Origin: Alphaproteobacteria bacterium | GTDB taxonomy: Bacteria > Pseudomonadota > Alphaproteobacteria > Micropepsales > Micropepsaceae | Length of the DNA stretch: 64,000 bases | NCBI GenBank assembly: GCA_947467345.1 | Contig: CANIHD010000001.1 | Location: 1-64,000 of the forward strand | Direction of reading: 5' to 3' | Position numbers and translations under genes: made by a program | Shown: positions 34,173-47,150 of the stretch, in pieces | Position numbering within the stretch: the first letter of the stretch is position 1 | Layout of the letters: each line of letters starts with the position of its first letter | The notes under the pieces: generated by a model | The model's input: only the letters and a program-made list of their open reading frames with translations | The model's database searches: none | What the model was told of the DNA's origin: nothing

Positions 34173-35588
34173 GTGGCCGATTTTGTGAACCCAAGTAAAG
34201 ATTCTCCCACCGACGCAGGCGCGAACGCTGTTCCATTCGCGGAGGCGTTACGCGTCTGGATGCGCATCGCGGCCTTGAGCTTCGGCGGACCCGCCGGACA
34301 GATCGCCGTGATGCATCGCATCCTGGTGGAAGAAAAGCGCTGGATCGGCGAGCGGCGTTTTCTGCACGCGCTTAACTACTGCATGTTGCTGCCGGGACCC
34401 GAAGCGCATCAGCTTTCCGTCTATATCGGTTGGCTCTTGAACCGTACCTGGGGCGGCATCGCGGCGGGCACATTGTTCGTGCTGCCGGGCCTCATCGCGC
34501 TCGGCATTCTCAGCTGGATCTACGCCGTTTACGGTGATGTCGGCCTGGTCCAGGGAGTGTTCTTCGGATTGAAAGCCGCTGTGCTCGCCGTCGTTCTCGA
34601 AGCGGTGCAACGCGTCGGTAGGCGCGCACTCAAGGGGACTGCCGCCTACGCCATCGCCGCCGCTGCCTTTATCGGAATCTTTTTCTTCGCGGTACCATTT
34701 CCGCTGATCGTCGCTGCCGCGGCCTTGGTGGGATATGTCGGCGGACGGATGGACGCGAAACTCTTCTCTGCCGGCGGCGGCCACGGCAAGGCGTCCGGCA
34801 CGCGCGATGATTCCGAAGCCGTCATCGACAAATTATTCGCGCACGGAACGCCGGAGCATGTGCGCCCGTCGCTGGCGCGGGCCATCAAAATCGCGGAGAT
34901 CGGAGCCGTTCTGTGGCTCGGACCTTTGCTGATTCTGTTTGTCTGGCTGGGCCCTTCGAATGTGTTCACCGCCATCGCCGCCTTCAACAGCAAAATGGCG
35001 GTGGTGACCTTTGGCGGCGCCTACGCGGTTCTCGCTTATATGACTCAGCAAGCGGTCGAGAACTATGGCTGGCTGCAACCCGGCGAAATGCTGGTGGGCC
35101 TCGGCTTCGCCGAAACGACACCGGGACCGCTTATCAGCGTCGTCGAGTTTGTGGGCTTCATGGCTGCCTTTCGCGCGCCCGGCCCGCTCGGTCCGCTTGT
35201 CGCCGGTGCGCTCGGCGGCTTCCTCGCAATGTGGTCCACCTTCGTGCCGTCCTTCCTCTGGATATTTCTCGGCGCGCCCTATGTCGAGGCGCTGCTGGGC
35301 AACCGCGCGCTCACCTCGGCGCTTTCCGCCGTCACTGCCGCCGTCGTCGGGGTCATTCTCAACCTCGCCGTCTGGTTCGGGCTGCACGTGCTGTTCGGCC
35401 AGGTGCATGAAATCGCGTTTGGCCCGATGCGCCTTTTTGTTCCCGTGCTGGAAACGGTCGATTACGCCGCCCTGATTTTATCGGCGGCGGCGATGATCGC
35501 CATCTTCCGGTTGAAAATCGGCATGTTGTGGGCACTCGCAAGCTGTTCGCTTGCGGGGCTTCTGATGCGCGCTGCGATTACATTCTAA
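34173..35588 (+). CDS. chrA: ChrA-family chromate transporter
   Basis: An inner-membrane exporter of 471 residues with two homologous CHR domains. The first has SFGGPAGQIAVMHRILVEEKRWIGERRFLHALNYC and the second VTFGGAYAVLAYMTQQAVENYGWL with GLGFAETTPGPLISVVEFVGF. Each precedes a bundle of TM helices. The long form exports chromate by proton exchange in characterised relatives. No chrB regulator is adjacent. It ends seven bases from the convergent metal operon. Confidence 0.91.
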   Translation: MADFVNPSKDSPTDAGANAVPFAEALRVWMRIAALSFGGPAGQIAVMHRILVEEKRWIGERRFLHALNYCMLLPGPEAHQLSVYIGWLLNRTWGGIAAGTLFVLPGLIALGILSWIYAVYGDVGLVQGVFFGLKAAVLAVVLEAVQRVGRRALKGTAAYAIAAAAFIGIFFFAVPFPLIVAAAALVGYVGGRMDAKLFSAGGGHGKASGTRDDSEAVIDKLFAHGTPEHVRPSLARAIKIAEIGAVLWLGPLLILFVWLGPSNVFTAIAAFNSKMAVVTFGGAYAVLAYMTQQAVENYGWLQPGEMLVGLGFAETTPGPLISVVEFVGFMAAFRAPGPLGPLVAGALGGFLAMWSTFVPSFLWIFLGAPYVEALLGNRALTSALSAVTAAVVGVILNLAVWFGLHVLFGQVHEIAFGPMRLFVPVLETVDYAALILSAAAMIAIFRLKIGMLWALASCSLAGLLMRAAITF

Positions 35589-35595
35589 CAGCGAA

Positions 35596-36261
35596 CTACT
35601 CCGGCGTGGGGCCGAAAGCTTCCGCTGCTGGAACATTGGCGATGATGCCGGCTTCATTCCCCGCTTCGCAGCAGGGAATGAGATCGTAAAACCCGCTGAG
35701 CTTCACCTTCACCACGACGGGCCCGACCGACTGGTTCTGGAAATACCAGCCATGCACGCCGTCGAACGGCGCGATCAACGTGCCGTTCGCAGTGATGCCA
35801 GTCGCCTTCTTATAATACGCGACCGTCATCGCTTCTTCGTTTTCGGTCAGCGTGTGGCCGTGAAACTCGGTGTAAAATTCTTCCGGGTTGGAAATGCCTT
35901 CGACGGTCCACGAATAGATCAGCGTCGCGCCCTTCTTCATCCGCACTTTGTATTCGAGTTCATTGCCGCGGCGGCGGTCGTCGCCGCTCGCCAGCGGAAT
36001 CTCGACCGTGTCGCTGCGGAAGGGCATGTCATATTCATGGGTCAGCGAAACGCCGCTATTCGCGACATCAAGCTCAACTTCCGGCGGCGCCCACAAACGG
36101 CTGAGACCCGTTATGCGGCCAAGGCCCAGCGGGTCCTGGTTGAACTCCGCCGGCAGAATGGCACCGAAGACGATCAGCGTTGCCGCGATCAGTCCACCGG
36201 CCGTCAGTAGCAGAACCTTGCCTGCGGATGGCGGCCTCGCCATGCGTCCTTCATCGGCCAT
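35596..36261 (-). CDS. Membrane-anchored protein of a metal-efflux operon
   Basis: A 221-residue protein with one N-terminal TM helix (about 14-36) and a periplasmic domain. The domain holds YDMPFRSDTVEIPLASGD, LEYKVRMKKGATLIYSWTVEG, EFHGHT and a Cys pair, CCEAG, near the C-terminus. Relatives are annotated as transmembrane anchor proteins and often lie beside HupE/UreJ genes and RND metal pumps, as here. The role is unknown; the HGH and CC residues could bind metal. It is the last gene of the operon, one base after hupE. Confidence 0.72.
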   Translation of the reverse strand: MADEGRMARPPSAGKVLLLTAGGLIAATLIVFGAILPAEFNQDPLGLGRITGLSRLWAPPEVELDVANSGVSLTHEYDMPFRSDTVEIPLASGDDRRRGNELEYKVRMKKGATLIYSWTVEGISNPEEFYTEFHGHTLTENEEAMTVAYYKKATGITANGTLIAPFDGVHGWYFQNQSVGPVVVKVKLSGFYDLIPCCEAGNEAGIIANVPAAEAFGPTPE

Positions 36262-36262
36262 G

Positions 36263-36982
36263 TCAAACCATTCCTTCGTTGAAGTAACCGGCGATCTGAT
36301 ATTCCGTCAGCACAAAGCCGGCGGTGAGAATCGCGACATTCGCCGCAATCGCCATGCGGTGAAAACTTTCCGTCCGGCGCCACAACACCATGACCGCCAG
36401 AATGATCGAGAGCGCGATAAGCTGTCCGATCTCGACGCCGATATTGAAGCCGATCATGTTGGTGACTAGACCATTCTCGTTCAAATCGAGCGCTTGCAAT
36501 TTCGTCGCTAGGCCAAAGCCGTGAATGAGACCGAAACTCGCAACCGCGACCCTGTTGTTCGGCTCGAAGCCGAACAACGATTTGAAACCGCCGAGATTGT
36601 CGAAGGCTTTGTAGACGACCGACAGGCCGATCACGGCATCGACCAGAAAGGGGTTCACGCTGATTTCCATCAGCACGCCAGCCAGAAGTGTCGCGCTGTG
36701 GCCGAGCGAGAACAAAGTCACGTAAATGGCGACGTCGCGCATACGATATAGGAAAAAGATCACACCGACGATAAAGAGCAGATGGTCGTAGCCGGTGACC
36801 ATGTGCTTGGCGCCGAGATACATGAACGGCAAAATATCTGGCCCGTCCGTCGCCGCCACGAAGGCAGCATCCTTTCCGCCTATTGCGTGTGCGAAGGCGG
36901 AAGGCCCGAACACGATGCACAGCAAAGCGGTGAGAGCGAATAAAAGCCAGTGTCCCTGGTGTTTTTGCATATACGTGCCCAT
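36263..36982 (-). CDS. HupE/UreJ-family membrane protein
   Basis: An integral membrane protein of about 240 residues in the HupE/UreJ_2 group, whose members are linked to nickel or other metal movement. After a signal-like start, LGAKHMVTGYDHLLFIVGVIFFLY carries the family's His-x4-Asp-His signature, followed by SLGHSATLLAG and SFGLIHGFGLA. Starts at 36982 or 36970 are both possible; the frame opens at 37048 without support. There is no hydrogenase or urease in the window, and the place behind czcA suggests metal handling. Confidence 0.82.
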   Translation of the reverse strand: MGTYMQKHQGHWLLFALTALLCIVFGPSAFAHAIGGKDAAFVAATDGPDILPFMYLGAKHMVTGYDHLLFIVGVIFFLYRMRDVAIYVTLFSLGHSATLLAGVLMEISVNPFLVDAVIGLSVVYKAFDNLGGFKSLFGFEPNNRVAVASFGLIHGFGLATKLQALDLNENGLVTNMIGFNIGVEIGQLIALSIILAVMVLWRRTESFHRMAIAANVAILTAGFVLTEYQIAGYFNEGMV

Positions 36983-37094
36983 GGCTGCGCGGTTCGTTTC
37001 AAGGCTTCTAGCATCTACCCTTAGGCAGCGCTCTGCGACAGTGCCCACCTCACGGCATTCTGACTAAATATAACGCGTGGCGGTGACGTATCCC

Positions 37095-40277
<3,183 letters not shown>

Positions 40278-41513
40278 CTAGTGATCGTGCGTCGCGCCGG
40301 ATTTCTCGACGTCGGCGCGAATGAGAAAAGCATTTTCGGTCACGTATTCCGTGCCGGGCTCCAATCCGCCAAGCACTTCAGTCCATTCTGGCGTCTGGCG
40401 TCCAAGCTGCAGCATGCGCACTTCGTAGGTGTCGCCGACACGGGCATAGACGACCATGAAGTCGCGAAAGCGCTGCAGGGCATTCGTGCGCACAGCAAGC
40501 GGAATCTGCTGCGTGTCGATGGTGACCACGCCTTCGATGCCCATGCCGGGGCGCCAATTTCCATCGCCCGGCAGGTCGACGTGAGCGGCGAGGGTCTGCA
40601 CCGATCCGTTCGCCTGCGGCAAAATCGATTCGATTTTCAAATCCGCGCGCAGCGTGCCGGCAAGATTGCGAATCTCCACCTTCTGTCCGGCGCGAACCCT
40701 GTCGGCTTCTTCGGGATGAATATGCAGATCAGCGTGCAGACGGCGCAGATCGGCAATGACGTAAAGCGCTTGCCCCGCCGCGACGTCGCCGGGATTGCTG
40801 ACGCGTTCGAGCACCACTCCGGACATCGGCGCTGTCACAGTGTAGGTTTGCAGGCTTTCGCTGGAACGAATGCGCGCGATCACTTCACCACGCGTAACGT
40901 TCTGACCGAGAGCTTTGGTCATTTCGAGAATCGGCCCGGGATAGATGCCCCGCACTTCGACACGCGCTTCGGGTTGAATTTCAACGCGCCCGGAGAAATC
41001 CAGCGCCTCCTCCATCTCCGCCGGACCTGCCGTTTCCACCTTCACGCCGGCTTCGTCGGCCGCCGCACGCGCAATGGTCGTGCGGCCTTCATAGGTCGCG
41101 TAGCTCCACATGGATGTCTGATTGCCGTGCGCCGCGTTGACGCTGACATCGAAGGAATGCGGCTCGACCACCGAGCTCGTTGCCTTCAGAAATTCGCCCT
41201 GCGGCTGGAAAGCAAAGCGGTCGACTCTACCGCCGAGGCGCGACACCGCCATGGCTAAGCGCACGCCGGCTGGATCAACGGCCTCGTTCGCGACATAGGG
41301 ATAGAGGCGAAATTCCGGCGGCACGCCTTCTTCGTAGATCGTGATTTCCAGCGCGAAATCGCCATCGCGCAGCATTCGTCCGTTGTGAGGACCGCGCTCG
41401 AAATCCGCCGCGGTGACTTCTGCATGTTCACCTGCCGCTTCTGGCGGGGGTGCGTTGCAACCCACAGCAAGGAGAAGAACGGTGCCGAGCACAGCGATAT
41501 GTTTCGTCATCAT
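40278..41513 (-). CDS. czcB: Heavy-metal RND periplasmic adaptor, CzcB type
   Basis: A membrane-fusion protein of 411 residues, anchored by a lipobox-like LLLAVGC (Cys about 19). The barrel-sandwich hybrid is seen in VEVRGIYPGPILEMTKALGQNVTRGEVIARIRS and MSGVVLERVSNPGDVAAGQALYVIADL. An extra N-terminal domain (residues 40-150) is present as in CzcB. It links the CzcA pump to the TolC-like channel. Its start overlaps the czcC stop by four bases. Confidence 0.9.
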   Translation of the reverse strand: MMTKHIAVLGTVLLLAVGCNAPPPEAAGEHAEVTAADFERGPHNGRMLRDGDFALEITIYEEGVPPEFRLYPYVANEAVDPAGVRLAMAVSRLGGRVDRFAFQPQGEFLKATSSVVEPHSFDVSVNAAHGNQTSMWSYATYEGRTTIARAAADEAGVKVETAGPAEMEEALDFSGRVEIQPEARVEVRGIYPGPILEMTKALGQNVTRGEVIARIRSSESLQTYTVTAPMSGVVLERVSNPGDVAAGQALYVIADLRRLHADLHIHPEEADRVRAGQKVEIRNLAGTLRADLKIESILPQANGSVQTLAAHVDLPGDGNWRPGMGIEGVVTIDTQQIPLAVRTNALQRFRDFMVVYARVGDTYEVRMLQLGRQTPEWTEVLGGLEPGTEYVTENAFLIRADVEKSGATHDH

Positions 41514-42790
41514 GGCAGTGACTCCGTGGCGGGAGGAATGAGATCGGCATAGCGATCGGTAAGCCGATCGAGCGCCGCACGTTCGGTGTGGAATGATTTG
41601 AGAATGGCGATGCGGTGAGACTGCGTCTCGATCACCGCCCGCTGGGCATCGATGATGTCGATATAAGAGAAGCCGCCTTGCCTGTATCCGTCGCGGACGA
41701 GGCGCAACGTCTCCTCTGCCCGCGGCAAAATCTCAGCGTCCAGCCGGCGTACTTCGGTGATGTTCGCTTGCAGGCGCGCCCGTAGCCGAACGACCTCGCG
41801 GTCGCGCTGGACACGCGCCGCCGCGATTTCGCGTTCCACCGCCACGCGTTCGGCTTCGGCGCGTTCGATATTGCCGCGATTGGTGTCGTTGGTCCCGAGC
41901 GGCATCGAACCGCCGACGACCAGCGCAACCTCATCGCCGATGCCGAAACTACGCAACCCGCCGCGAACAGTCGCGTCCGGACGGGCCCGAACCTGCTCCA
42001 CGCGAATGCGCGCCGTAGCGGCATCACGCTCGCGTTCCAGTAGTGCAAGATCGGTGGTGAGAGCGGGTGTCGCGGCGAGCGGCGCGGTCAGATCGCCCAA
42101 CGCGGCGGGATCGACGCTGAATGTGCCAACGCCGAGATAGGCGCCCAAGGCCGCGTTGGTGTTTTCCGCCGCGATCTCGGCTTGTGCCAGCGCGATTTCG
42201 GCCTGCGACACTTGCATCTCCGCGCGCTGGCCGGCGAAGAGCGGATCGCGCGCTGCCTGCACGCGGCGATTGACGTCATCGCGAAGCGCTTGCGCCACGC
42301 CTAATTGATCACGTGCGATGCGAACCGAAGACGAAGCCGCTACCGCCTCGGTCCAGGCAAGCTGCACCTGACGGAAAAGATCCAAGGCGCGAATGTTCCG
42401 GCGCAGCCGTGCAATGTCGATCTCGACATTCGCGGCACTGACGCGGGCAATGCGTTTCTCGCCGCGCTCAAGCTGCTGCTCGTAATAGAATGTCGCCTCG
42501 ACCTGATCGACGAGACCGTGGGCGCCGGTAGCCGCAAAATTCTCGACATCCACCCCGACGACAGGATTGGGCTTCACACCCGCCTGCCGCACCGCGGCGG
42601 CAGCGGCAGCGGTGCGGGCATCGCCGGCCGGAAGGCCAAGATCGCGCTCCGCGGCCAGCGACAAAGCCCGTCCCAGAGTTAAAGTCTGTGCCGATGCGCC
42701 GGGCGTCGTCAGGCCAAACAAAAGTACTGCAACGACGCACGCCGCGGCGGCACGCCACGCAGGCGTGCGCGCGCCATAAATCATACCCAT
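41510..42790 (-). CDS. czcC: TolC-family outer membrane factor, CzcC type
   Basis: The outer-membrane channel of the exporter, 426 residues. The signal ends GASAQT. Two OEP repeats are visible as long Ala- and Arg-rich helices with typical turns, KPNPVVGVDVENF and RPDATVRGGLRSFGIGDEVALVVGGSMPLGTNDTNRGNIERAEAER broken at the strand. It lies first of the three pump genes and behind the His-rich gene by about 50 bases. Confidence 0.9.
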   Translation of the reverse strand: MGMIYGARTPAWRAAAACVVAVLLFGLTTPGASAQTLTLGRALSLAAERDLGLPAGDARTAAAAAAVRQAGVKPNPVVGVDVENFAATGAHGLVDQVEATFYYEQQLERGEKRIARVSAANVEIDIARLRRNIRALDLFRQVQLAWTEAVAASSSVRIARDQLGVAQALRDDVNRRVQAARDPLFAGQRAEMQVSQAEIALAQAEIAAENTNAALGAYLGVGTFSVDPAALGDLTAPLAATPALTTDLALLERERDAATARIRVEQVRARPDATVRGGLRSFGIGDEVALVVGGSMPLGTNDTNRGNIERAEAERVAVEREIAAARVQRDREVVRLRARLQANITEVRRLDAEILPRAEETLRLVRDGYRQGGFSYIDIIDAQRAVIETQSHRIAILKSFHTERAALDRLTDRYADLIPPATESLP

Positions 42791-42838
42791 GATGATCTCT
42801 CGAAAGAGGTTTGGGCCGCGCGGGTTACGCGCAGCCGT

Positions 42839-43309
42839 TCAAGCCAGGCTTTCGAGCTGGGATTTGGGTGGTCGTTCGCGGCGCCAAGTGGCGGCGTCGG
42901 GATGGGCCCCGATGCTGTGGCCGTGCACCACAGCTGGGACGGACTTCATCGTGACATCGATGGAGGCCGATACGATCCAAGGAACAAACACGCCGCCGCC
43001 ATGATGATGATGCGCGACCGGCTGTCCATCATCCGGAAAGCTTTCGTCTTGATGATGGTGCCCCAGCGACTGGTCATGGTCGGACAAACCGTCATCGTGA
43101 TGATGCGGCGCAGACCATTCATCGGCGTGATGATTTTTGTGGCCGAGATCGAATTCGCCCGCGAGAATATTCGGCGCGTGTTGGATACCGAACGCATGCT
43201 GCAGACGTTCCAGCATGGCGATGCTCAGCTGGGCGCAGAGCGCAAGGCAGAGTGCCGCGCAGAACAGCGCAACGCGTCTTTTTGCAACTGCAATGTTGCT
43301 GCCAAGCAT
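42839..43309 (-). CDS. Histidine-rich exported protein of the metal operon
   Basis: A 156-residue protein with an N-terminal hydrophobic segment (VALFCAALCLALCAQLSIA). About 14 histidines fall within residues 57-103, in HHH and HHHH clusters mixed with Asp, giving a likely metal-binding loop in the periplasm. No known domain is recognised. ATG 43309 has GGAGGGTG just before it; GTG 43315 is the other option. It heads the czcCBA operon and may buffer or hand over Zn, Ni or Co, or be a sensor; this is inference from composition and place. Confidence 0.72.
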   Translation of the reverse strand: MLGSNIAVAKRRVALFCAALCLALCAQLSIAMLERLQHAFGIQHAPNILAGEFDLGHKNHHADEWSAPHHHDDGLSDHDQSLGHHHQDESFPDDGQPVAHHHHGGGVFVPWIVSASIDVTMKSVPAVVHGHSIGAHPDAATWRRERPPKSQLESLA

Positions 43310-43420
43310 GGGCACCCTCCGCCGCTGACCATAATCGCGCCGGTTCCGGCCCGCAACGGGCGGGTGTTGGAGTTAACCAGATACGAGCATTCCCAACCGA
43401 ATGTTGATATACGCCGCGGC

Positions 43421-43434
43421 AAGGGAAATCCCTT
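43421..43434. promoter_or_regulatory. Inverted repeat between czc operon and CDF gene
   Basis: AAGGGA-AA-TCCCTT lies midway in the 180-base divergent region. It could be an operator for a metal regulator, but no regulator gene is in this block and the arms are only six bases long. Confidence 0.3.
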
Positions 43435-43489
43435 AGAGGCGCCCTGACGACGAAGACGGTAAAATGTTCCGCCGGTAAGGATTCGAGCA

Positions 43490-44431
43490 TTGGCGCATAG
43501 TCACAGCCATAGTCACGGACATCATCACGGCGCGGGCGCGAAGAACGAGCAGCGCCTCGCGCTGACGCTTGGGCTTACCAGCCTCTTCGTTGTTGTCGAG
43601 ATCGCGGCCGGTATCTTCAGCGGAAGTCTAGCGCTGCTTTCCGATGCCGCCCATATGTTCAGCGATGTTGCAGGTCTGACGATTGCACTTCTGGCCATGA
43701 AAATCGGCAAACGTCCGGCCAATGCGCGCAAAACCTATGGCTATTATCGGTTGGAGATCTTGGCCTCGGCCTTCAACGCCATCCTGCTGTTCCTGGTCGG
43801 CATCTACATCGTGTACGAAGCTTGGCGGCGCTTCGCGGAGCCTGCGGAAATCCATTCACTCCCCATGCTCATTGTTGCCGCGCTCGGGCTCATCGTCAAT
43901 TTCATCGGCATGCAGCTTCTCGCTGACGGCAAAGAGCAGAGCCTCAATATGAAAGGCGCTTATCTGGAAGTATGGAGCGACTTTCTGGGTTCGGCGGGTG
44001 TGATCGTCGCAGCGCTTATCATCATGGCGAGCGGCTGGCTTTGGGTGGATTCGCTTGTTGCCGTTCTGATCGGTATTTGGGTGTTGCCGCGCAGCTGGAC
44101 GCTGCTGGGCGAAAGCGTGAATATTCTTCTGCAGGGCGCGCCGAAAGGCATTGCCGTTTCGGAGATTGAAATGGCGCCGCTGTCCATCTCAGGCGTGAGC
44201 GAGATTCACAATCTGCATGTCTGGTCGCTGACCAGCAGCCGCAACGTCATCACGGCGCATATCGTCACCAAAACACCCGCGGAGCGCTTTGCCGGAATTC
44301 GCAAAGACATCGAAAAGCTTTTGGAGGAACGTCACGATCTTCATCTCTCCACAATCCAGATCGAAGACGAGAGCGAAGCGTGCAAAATCGGCGCCGGCCA
44401 TGCACATGGCCAGGCGCACGAACATCCTTGA
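43490..44431 (+). CDS. czcD: Cation diffusion facilitator (CzcD type)
   Basis: An inner-membrane metal/proton antiporter of 313 residues. It begins AHSHSHSHGHHHGAG, a metal-binding N-terminus usual for CzcD/ZitB. TM2 carries SDAAHMFSDVAGL with the Asp/His metal site, TM5 has WSDFLGSAGVIVAA, and the cytoplasmic C-terminal domain has IHNLHVWSLTSSRNVITAHI. The start is a TTG at 43490 with a TAAGGA site upstream; a stricter start would lose the His-rich segment. It is divergent from the czc operon. Confidence 0.92.
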   Translation: MAHSHSHSHGHHHGAGAKNEQRLALTLGLTSLFVVVEIAAGIFSGSLALLSDAAHMFSDVAGLTIALLAMKIGKRPANARKTYGYYRLEILASAFNAILLFLVGIYIVYEAWRRFAEPAEIHSLPMLIVAALGLIVNFIGMQLLADGKEQSLNMKGAYLEVWSDFLGSAGVIVAALIIMASGWLWVDSLVAVLIGIWVLPRSWTLLGESVNILLQGAPKGIAVSEIEMAPLSISGVSEIHNLHVWSLTSSRNVITAHIVTKTPAERFAGIRKDIEKLLEERHDLHLSTIQIEDESEACKIGAGHAHGQAHEHP

Positions 44432-44437
44432 GCCCGC

Positions 44438-46099
44438 TTACAGCTTCTCAATATCGCGCTCAAAAGTTTCCGGCAGATAGAAAAATGCAAACGCCGCCGA
44501 GAAACTGGCGATGATGACGATGTACCAAATCCAGCTGAAAATATCGCCGGTCGCCGCCATTGTCGCGAGCGCGATAGCGGGCGTGAATCCGCCAAACCAG
44601 CCATTGCCGACGTGATAGGGCAGCGACATGGCGGTGTAGCGGATGCGCGACGGAAACAATTCCACGAGCACCGCGGCCAGCGGGCCGTAGATCATGGTCG
44701 CCAGCACCATCAGAACAATCAGAATCAGAATGATGCTGGTGGCATCGACGCCTCCCGAATTGGCCGCAGTCGGATAGCCGGCGCCGACCAAAGCCTCTTT
44801 CAGGCGCGCGTCGAGTGCGGCGCGCAGCGGCGCCAATTCTTCGCGCGACAGGCCGCGCCCTTCCACGCTCGGGATGACGATGTCGCCGATCCGCACCTCC
44901 GCCAGAGCGCCCGGCGGCGCAGCAATGTTTCTGTAGCCAATGCCGCTGGTCGCCAAAATGTTTTTGGCGATATCGCAGGAGGTGACGAACTGCTCAGCAC
45001 CAACGGGATCGAATTGCAGCGAACACGCGCTCGAATCGGCAATGACGGAAACTGGTGATTCCGCTTGCGCGATGATCAGCGACGGATTGGCTGAAACCGC
45101 CATCGCTTTGTAGAGCGGAAAGAACAGCAGCGCCGAAAGAGCGATGCCCGCCAGCATGATCGGTTTGCGTCCAATGCGATCGGACAGCCAGGCGAAGAAA
45201 ATATACAGCGGCAGGCTGACGATGACAGCCACGATCAGAATATCGCTCACGGTCGCGCCCGGAACTTTGAGAACGCGTTCCAAAAACACCTGCGAGTAGA
45301 AGTGGATCGAATACCAGATTACCGCATGCGCAGCCATGAAGCCTGCCAGCGCGATAAAGACATATTTGAGATTGGCCCAATGCGCGAAAGATTCCGCAAT
45401 GGGCGCACGCGAGAGCGTGCCCTGGCGTCGCATGCGCTCGAACACCGGCGATTCTTCCAGCCGCATGCGCATCCACAGCGAGATGGCGAGAAGAACCAAA
45501 GAAATCAAAAATGGAATGCGCCAACCCCACGCAGCGAAGGCTTCTTCGCCCAGCGCTCGCCGCGTCAAGATCACAACGGCCAAAGCGGCAACCAAACCCA
45601 TCGAAGCCGTCGCCTGCAGCCAGCCGGTGTAGAGACCGCGCTTTCCCGGCGGCGCATGCTCGGCCACATATACAACCGCGCCGCCATACTCGCCGCCGAC
45701 AGCGAAGCCCTGAAGCAACCTCATCGAAACAAGAAGTATCGGCGCTAAAATTCCGACTTGTGCGTAGGTGGGCAAGAGTCCGATAGCGAAGGTCGCCGCG
45801 CCCATGATCGACATGGTGATCAGAAACGCTTTTTTGCGGCCCAAGCGGTCGCCGATACGGCCGAAGACCAGAGCACCTAAAGGGCGCACCGCGAAGCCGG
45901 CGCCAAACACGAGCAGGGCAAAAATATAGGCTGCGGTTTCGTTCAACCCGCCAAAGAATTGACGCGAGATGATCGCGAGGATCGAGCCATAAATATAAAA
46001 ATCGTACCATTCGAACACGGTGCCCGCCGCCGCAGCAGCCACCAATGTTGCGAGATTGCGGGACGATTCGACGCGCGCGCCCTTCACCTTAGCCGCCAT
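44438..46099 (-). CDS. MHS-family MFS transporter with a periplasmic insert, second copy
   Basis: A 553-residue paralogue of the transporter at 3675-5345. It keeps GRIGDRLGRKK, RLLQGFAVGGEYGG and SDRIGRKP. An insert of about 110 residues again follows TM9 (PVSVIADSSACSLQFDPVG to DAGYPTAAN-like end), with two cysteines in the same positions (SSACSLQFDPVG and TSCDIAKN). The shared insert shows common descent and a constraint on this extra domain. The gene ends six bases from czcD, but a metal role is not implied. The substrate is unknown. Confidence 0.85.
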   Translation of the reverse strand: MAAKVKGARVESSRNLATLVAAAAAGTVFEWYDFYIYGSILAIISRQFFGGLNETAAYIFALLVFGAGFAVRPLGALVFGRIGDRLGRKKAFLITMSIMGAATFAIGLLPTYAQVGILAPILLVSMRLLQGFAVGGEYGGAVVYVAEHAPPGKRGLYTGWLQATASMGLVAALAVVILTRRALGEEAFAAWGWRIPFLISLVLLAISLWMRMRLEESPVFERMRRQGTLSRAPIAESFAHWANLKYVFIALAGFMAAHAVIWYSIHFYSQVFLERVLKVPGATVSDILIVAVIVSLPLYIFFAWLSDRIGRKPIMLAGIALSALLFFPLYKAMAVSANPSLIIAQAESPVSVIADSSACSLQFDPVGAEQFVTSCDIAKNILATSGIGYRNIAAPPGALAEVRIGDIVIPSVEGRGLSREELAPLRAALDARLKEALVGAGYPTAANSGGVDATSIILILIVLMVLATMIYGPLAAVLVELFPSRIRYTAMSLPYHVGNGWFGGFTPAIALATMAATGDIFSWIWYIVIIASFSAAFAFFYLPETFERDIEKL

Positions 46100-46172
46100 G
46101 CTATCCCCCTATTGGCCGCTTTCGGGCCTTGGGTGCATTGGCGCATTGTCCTGCGCCCTCGGCAAGTCCCGG

Positions 46173-47141
46173 CTATTTCTGCGAGGTCAGCGTGAACCAG
46201 CCGACGCCCGCCAACACCAGAATCGTTCCCAGTATCGCGATGACCGAAAGCTCCTCGCCCAGAACAATGGCCGCCAGAATGATCGTCACCAATGGGCTGA
46301 GTGTGCCGATCGCGCCATTGGCCGCCGCCGAGATGCGATGCAGCGCTGCGCTCATAAAGAACGACGGAAGCACGGTGGAAAAGACCGCGATGAGAAACCC
46401 GTAGCCCAAGACGGGCGGACTTACGGCCAAAGCGGAAAGGTTGTGCGTCAATCCAAATTGCACAAAGGCGCCGAGCGACGCCGCAATCATCGCGATGCAG
46501 GTGAACATTCTTGGGCCGGTTTCGGCGATCGCGTTCTTGGCCAGCAGCTGATAGAGCGCGAAGGAAATCGCCGAGCCCAGAACGAAGGCAGAGCCCAGCG
46601 TCACGTTCTCGCCCTCAAGCTTGAAATTCTCACCGAAAATAAGCGCGAGACCGAGATAGCTGACGATGACCGATAAAATGACGCGGCTATGAACGCGATA
46701 GCCGAACAGAAGCGCACCCATGATCACCACGAACAGCGGATAGGTGAACAGGATCAGGCGCTCGAACTGGGCCGAGATATATTGCAGTCCGATAAAATCC
46801 GTGTAGCTGGCAACCCAATAACCAATTAGCCCGATGATACTGGCGCGCAGCAAATAGCGGTACGAGGGAAGCGCGACGCCGCGCTTCTGGCGATCCGCCA
46901 CCGCCAAATAGCCGATGAAAAGATAGAAGGGCAGCGACAGACCCATGCGTAAAGCCAGCAGCGTTTCCGCATCCACCGCTTCCGCATAAGCGAGCTTGAC
47001 GAATATCGCTTTGGTGGAAAACAGAACGGCGCCTACCGCCGCGAACACATAGCCGATCTGCGTTTCGCGTTTGAGCCTTGCAGCCTCCAGCGCAGATGGT
47101 GCCGGCAGAGTCGGCAGCGGTGATGCGGGTTCGGATTCCAT
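46173..47141 (-). CDS. DMT-superfamily EamA transporter
   Basis: A 322-residue inner-membrane protein with ten TM helices in two EamA repeats. The first repeat begins GYVFAAVGAVLFSTKAIFVKLAY and the second TLGSAFVLGSAISFALYQLLAKN, ending in AAANGAIGTLSPLVTIILAAIVLGEEL. Relatives export amino acids or other metabolites. It starts nine bases after xerC and so belongs to the same leftward unit. Confidence 0.88.
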   Translation of the reverse strand: MESEPASPLPTLPAPSALEAARLKRETQIGYVFAAVGAVLFSTKAIFVKLAYAEAVDAETLLALRMGLSLPFYLFIGYLAVADRQKRGVALPSYRYLLRASIIGLIGYWVASYTDFIGLQYISAQFERLILFTYPLFVVIMGALLFGYRVHSRVILSVIVSYLGLALIFGENFKLEGENVTLGSAFVLGSAISFALYQLLAKNAIAETGPRMFTCIAMIAASLGAFVQFGLTHNLSALAVSPPVLGYGFLIAVFSTVLPSFFMSAALHRISAAANGAIGTLSPLVTIILAAIVLGEELSVIAILGTILVLAGVGWFTLTSQK

Positions 47142-47150
47142 GAAATGAAT

